From CAYWKU01 sp964459325 (GTDB taxonomy: Bacteria > RBG-13-61-14 > CAYWKU01): a stretch of 64,000 nt of DNA. The stretch covers positions 89,504 through 153,503 of the forward strand of contig CAYWKU010000007.1 of the NCBI GenBank assembly GCA_964459325.1, given 5' to 3'. Both the position numbers and the translations under genes were made by a program. Shown here piece after piece: positions 61,316 to 64,000 of this stretch (positions within the stretch are counted from its first letter, which is position 1; each line of letters begins with the position of its first letter). The notes under the pieces are model-generated. The model worked only from the letters and a program-made list of their open reading frames with translations. It ran no database searches and had not been told where the DNA came from.

Positions 61316-63181
61316 TTATTGCACCTCCTCGTGTTTTTTGCCCATTTTTGCGGCGTCCCTCCCGACGTCCCCTCGACTATCTTCGATAATCGGCAGTTCG
61401 ATTTTGAAAACTGTGCCCTCGTTCGGCTCCGTTTCGAAAGTGATTTTTCCCCCGTGGGCCTCGATGTTTTTGCGGGTGGTGCTCAACCCGAGCCCCGTGC
61501 CGTCGGCCTTGGTGGTGAAAAAGGGGTTGAAAATCTTGTCCCAGTGCTCCCTGTCTATGCCCGGCCCGTTATCGGATACGGTGATAACCGCGTACCGGTT
61601 CTGGTCTCCCGGTATATCGTACAGTTCTTCGCCGTAATGGCTGTGCGGGTACATGAACGGGGTAACCACGCCCGTTGATATTGTAATTTTTCCTTGCCCG
61701 GACATTGCTTCGAGGGCGTTAACCAGGAGGTTCATCATCGCCTGCTCGATTTTCGCCTCATCCAGGTGAACGAGAGGCATTTCGGGCGAGGACTCGTACT
61801 CCAGCTTCACGCCCTTTTCCTCGAACAGGTTTTTGAGCACTGCCAGCGTTTTGTCGATAAGCCTTCCCAGGTCGCACCGTACCAGGCTGAGCTTTTCCTG
61901 TCTTGCGAAAGTGAGGACTTCTTTCACCAGGTTTTCCAGTCGCTCAATTTCCCCCAGCAGGATGTCGTAATATTCCCGGTCGTCTTCCCCCATGGGGTAC
62001 TTTTTGGCAAGAATCTGTATGTTCATCTTAATGGCGTGAAGGGGATTGCGGATTTCGTGAGCCATCCGGGTGGCCAGCTCCCCGATGCTGCTCATGGTCT
62101 CCGAGCGGCGAATCTGCTCCACCAGCTCGAAGTTGTCCAGGGCAATCGCCGCGGTCATGCCCATTGTACGCAGGAGCCTCAAGTCGTCCTCGGCGAAATA
62201 TTCCCCGCTCTTTTTGTTGGTTATATTGATAACCCCCCGGATTCTGCCCCTCGCGATGATGGGGCAGCTAACGCAGGATTTGGTTTTGTACCGCACGCCG
62301 CCCCTTTCCCTGAATCCGTCGTGTTGTTCTATGTCCTTGATAAGAATCGGTTTTCCTTCCCTTGCCACCCAACCGGAGATACCTTCCCCCACCTTCTGCC
62401 TTCTCCCCATGATTGGGTCTTCGCCGGGCACTTCGCCGTAAAGCGCCCGCACCACCAGGTCTTCACCCTCGATTAGCATCAAGCTGCCCACTTCGGCCTC
62501 GAGCTCGATTGTCGCCAGCCGGACGATTTCGTTGGCCAGGTCGTCGAAGTCGAAAACGCTCAACATGGCGCGGGCCGCGCGATATACGGTTATCTGTTCC
62601 TGAACGCGTTTGGTGAGCTGAAGCTGGCTGGCGTCCATGTCCCTTCGCAGGCTCGCCAGCTCCAGGTTCCGGTCCTTGAGGTTTTCCTCCAGCCATGCCA
62701 TTCGGGCGAGATTGCGGGAAGTTCTGAGCAACAGCCCGATGCTTTCGCTGATAGCCTCGGTTCCCGCGGATTCGGATATACATAAGCTGGCGCCGGCGCG
62801 ATAAAATCTTTCCTTCTGTTCGTCGGTTCCGGAGCCGTCGCCTACGACGGCCAGCAGCGGCAGGTCGGGATACATATCCCGCAACTGGCCGACAACTTTA
62901 CGGGCAACGCCGTGGTATGACCTGCAATCTACGACCGCCGCGCTTTTGTTGCGCCTGAGCTTTTCAGGACTGAAACCGGAAAGGAGGATGGTATAGGTCT
63001 CGAAACCTTTTTCTGAAGAGATTTCATTCAGAAATGAGGAGAATTTTTCGTCTTCCGCTATAATGAGCAGCGGGAAATTTTTGTCGTATACCCGCGCCTC
63101 CTCCGAGTCGCCGCTGCTTCGGGGCCGGGAAGAACCCTTGCGAGGCCTGGACCTCGGTGTTTTTGCGTTCATCGGTTTCAT
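61316..63181 (-). CDS. GAF-domain sensor histidine kinase with degenerate N-terminal receiver
   Basis: The 621-residue soluble kinase has a basic tail (~1-35) and a receiver-like domain (~36-155; LLIIAEDEKFSS, AAVVDCRSYHG, LLAVVGDG) in which the invariant late Lys is missing. A coiled coil (~165-205) and a GAF domain (~205-365) containing CVSCPI follow. HisKA has its H-box in AHEIRNPLHAIKMN, and HATPase_c shows SDNGPGI and GTGLGLSTT. The signal may be a small ligand or redox state. GAGGAGAATCC precedes the ATG. Confidence 0.92.
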   Translation of the reverse strand: MKPMNAKTPRSRPRKGSSRPRSSGDSEEARVYDKNFPLLIIAEDEKFSSFLNEISSEKGFETYTILLSGFSPEKLRRNKSAAVVDCRSYHGVARKVVGQLRDMYPDLPLLAVVGDGSGTDEQKERFYRAGASLCISESAGTEAISESIGLLLRTSRNLARMAWLEENLKDRNLELASLRRDMDASQLQLTKRVQEQITVYRAARAMLSVFDFDDLANEIVRLATIELEAEVGSLMLIEGEDLVVRALYGEVPGEDPIMGRRQKVGEGISGWVAREGKPILIKDIEQHDGFRERGGVRYKTKSCVSCPIIARGRIRGVINITNKKSGEYFAEDDLRLLRTMGMTAAIALDNFELVEQIRRSETMSSIGELATRMAHEIRNPLHAIKMNIQILAKKYPMGEDDREYYDILLGEIERLENLVKEVLTFARQEKLSLVRCDLGRLIDKTLAVLKNLFEEKGVKLEYESSPEMPLVHLDEAKIEQAMMNLLVNALEAMSGQGKITISTGVVTPFMYPHSHYGEELYDIPGDQNRYAVITVSDNGPGIDREHWDKIFNPFFTTKADGTGLGLSTTRKNIEAHGGKITFETEPNEGTVFKIELPIIEDSRGDVGRDAAKMGKKHEEVQ

Positions 63182-63232
63182 GTCCTTAGCCCTGCTCGGA
63201 AGTTTTGGATTCTCCTCTTAATTGACGATGGT

Positions 63233-63262
63233 AGTAAAGTTTTTTTACACATTCAACATCAA
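63233..63262 (-). promoter_or_regulatory. Candidate promoter of the GAF kinase operon
   Basis: On the minus strand, TTGATG (63262-63257), 18 bases and TTTACT (63238-63233) lie ~50 bases before the kinase start. Confidence 0.3.
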
Positions 63263-63356
63263 AAAAGTTCCATCATTCAAAAAGAAATGCAACCTGACCG
63301 CCACTGCGGGTGACAAAGTCAAAAGAATGTATTATTTAGTTAAAGTTACGAAATCA

Positions 63357-63607
63357 ATGCTGTCCAACAAAAACCGAAAATGGCCATTTGGGACGGGTTA
63401 AGTGATTGATTTTACTGGAATTTGATAAAAAGTTCCGGAACAGGTTCCCCTTGCAGCGCAGATGCTGTCCAAAACAGGAGGTCATCGTAATTTCCTTGTA
63501 ACTTCAGCCAAAAATCTCTCGAAAAGCCCTTGGACAAGGGGCTTAAGCCCCTTGTCTCCTTCGTTTGAGAAACACGCTCATGCCCGAAACAGGCATATGC
63601 TGTCCAA
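63357..63607 (+). repeat. Three direct copies of ATGCTGTCCAA in the response-regulator leader
   Basis: Exact copies occur at 63357-63367, 63462-63472 and 63597-63607, 105 and 135 bases apart. All are in the 460-base divergent gap between the kinase operon and the response regulator. Repeated spacing suggests protein-binding sites or a repeated structural element. Confidence 0.45.
63533..63556. repeat. Perfect 24-bp palindrome of the CAAGGGG family
   Basis: GACAAGGGGCTT is followed directly by AAGCCCCTTGTC, its exact reverse complement. It is the same family as the double hairpin at 52586-52634. Confidence 0.6.
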
Positions 63608-63628
63608 ATAAAAAACTTTTATTGGACA
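63601..63628 (+). promoter_or_regulatory. Leader hairpin just before the response regulator
   Basis: TGTCCAAATAAAA (63601-63613) pairs with TTTTATTGGACA (63617-63628), with one bulged A. It ends 13 bases before the start codon and includes the third ATGCTGTCCAA copy in its left arm. It could be an operator or an RNA hairpin controlling translation. Confidence 0.4.
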
Positions 63629-63641
63629 GGGTTGTTACGAA

Positions 63642-64000
63642 ATGGCAAAAAAAGTTTTAATAGTGGATGACGAGATATCCATTCGAGATAGTTTGTCTAT
63701 AGGATTAAGGGAGTTGGGATGGGAGCCGGAATGTGCCGATTGCGCGGAATCGGCCCTTTCCCGCCGGGAGTATTTTGACGTTTACGTGATTGACCTGAGT
63801 CTTCCCGACAATGACGGCTTTGTACTCATTTCCCGACTGGAGGAGCGATTCGGTAAAATACCGGTCGTATTGTTGTCGGGTTATCTAACCGAGGATATAA
63901 AAAAGGAAGCCTGTGGCAGGGGAATACGCACAATAGTTAAAAAGCCTTACCGATTCGAAGACGTGGATAAAGCCCTTCGGTCCGCTCTTGGATTACCCCC
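63642..64000 (+). CDS. Response regulator receiver protein (partial, runs off the right edge)
   Basis: About 119 codons are visible from ATG 63642: MAKKVLIVDDEISIRDSLS with the acidic pair, the phospho-acceptor Asp in VIDLSLPDNDGF (~residue 52), LLSGYLTED, and the late Lys-Pro in TIVKKPYRFEDVDKAL. A single receiver domain is complete at the edge; whether an output domain follows cannot be seen. It is divergent from the GAF kinase operon and could be a further component of that pathway. Confidence 0.88.
   Translation, partial: MAKKVLIVDDEISIRDSLSIGLRELGWEPECADCAESALSRREYFDVYVIDLSLPDNDGFVLISRLEERFGKIPVVLLSGYLTEDIKKEACGRGIRTIVKKPYRFEDVDKALRSALGLP

Noticed and set aside
60058..61389. 443-codon plus-strand frame
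   Set aside because: It is antisense to the second sigma-54 regulator, with biased composition and no motifs.
63297..63305. GCCACTG, a motif of the cobalamin riboswitch
   Set aside because: The other conserved riboswitch boxes are absent, and the adjacent genes are regulators rather than B12 genes.

Overview
The window reads as the chromosome of an uncultured Gram-negative bacterium. Evidence for this is the LptF/LptG lipopolysaccharide permease pair, several lipobox-bearing signal peptides, two NtrC-type sigma-54 activators with their histidine kinases, and an exact HrcA/CIRCE heat-shock operator. The style resembles deltaproteobacteria or a neighbouring candidate phylum, but no marker here fixes the taxonomy. 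Coding density is high, most genes favour G or C in the third position, and no rRNA or tRNA gene was recognised.

Layout. 0-12.4 kb holds mostly housekeeping genes: the end of an acyl-CoA dehydrogenase, a clostripain/beta-helix lipoprotein, a family 1 glycosidase, a repeat-rich convergent gap (4.4-5.04 kb), an NAD-dependent epimerase, a CIRCE-controlled FmdB zinc ribbon, lptF-lptG, ribF, tldD and a hicBA toxin-antitoxin pair. 12.7-19.8 kb holds a cyclase-family hydrolase with a GalT-like protein, an SPFH lipoprotein, and a CHASE2 nucleotide cyclase behind a secreted LPP20-like protein. 19.9-23.6 kb is a sigma-54 regulator with its PAS kinase.

23.8-48.6 kb is one tightly packed minus-strand operon of 22 genes, with most junctions overlapping by 1-4 bases. 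It contains five GT2 and three GT4 glycosyltransferases, four large multi-pass GT-C-like proteins, two flippase-like UPF0104 proteins, a DUF2304 protein, an epimerase, a methyltransferase, a thymidylate-kinase-like protein without the P-loop lysine, and three radical SAM enzymes (two with B12-type N-termini). Next to it, at 48.7-55.8 kb, in DNA that is partly more AT-rich, lie three more radical SAM genes and an opposing GT-C gene. One of these radical SAM proteins has an altered cysteine motif. I see no Wzx, Wzy, ABC exporter or initiating sugar-phosphate transferase. The likeliest reading is assembly of an unusual lipid-linked glycan or glycolipid whose lipid or sugar is modified by radical chemistry. 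This is the best candidate for an undescribed system here.

56-64 kb holds threonine aldolase, a DUF362 ferredoxin protein and a tandem ACT protein in one operon, then (minus strand) a kinase, a sigma-54 regulator and glutathione synthetase, and the start of another response regulator behind a repeat-rich leader.
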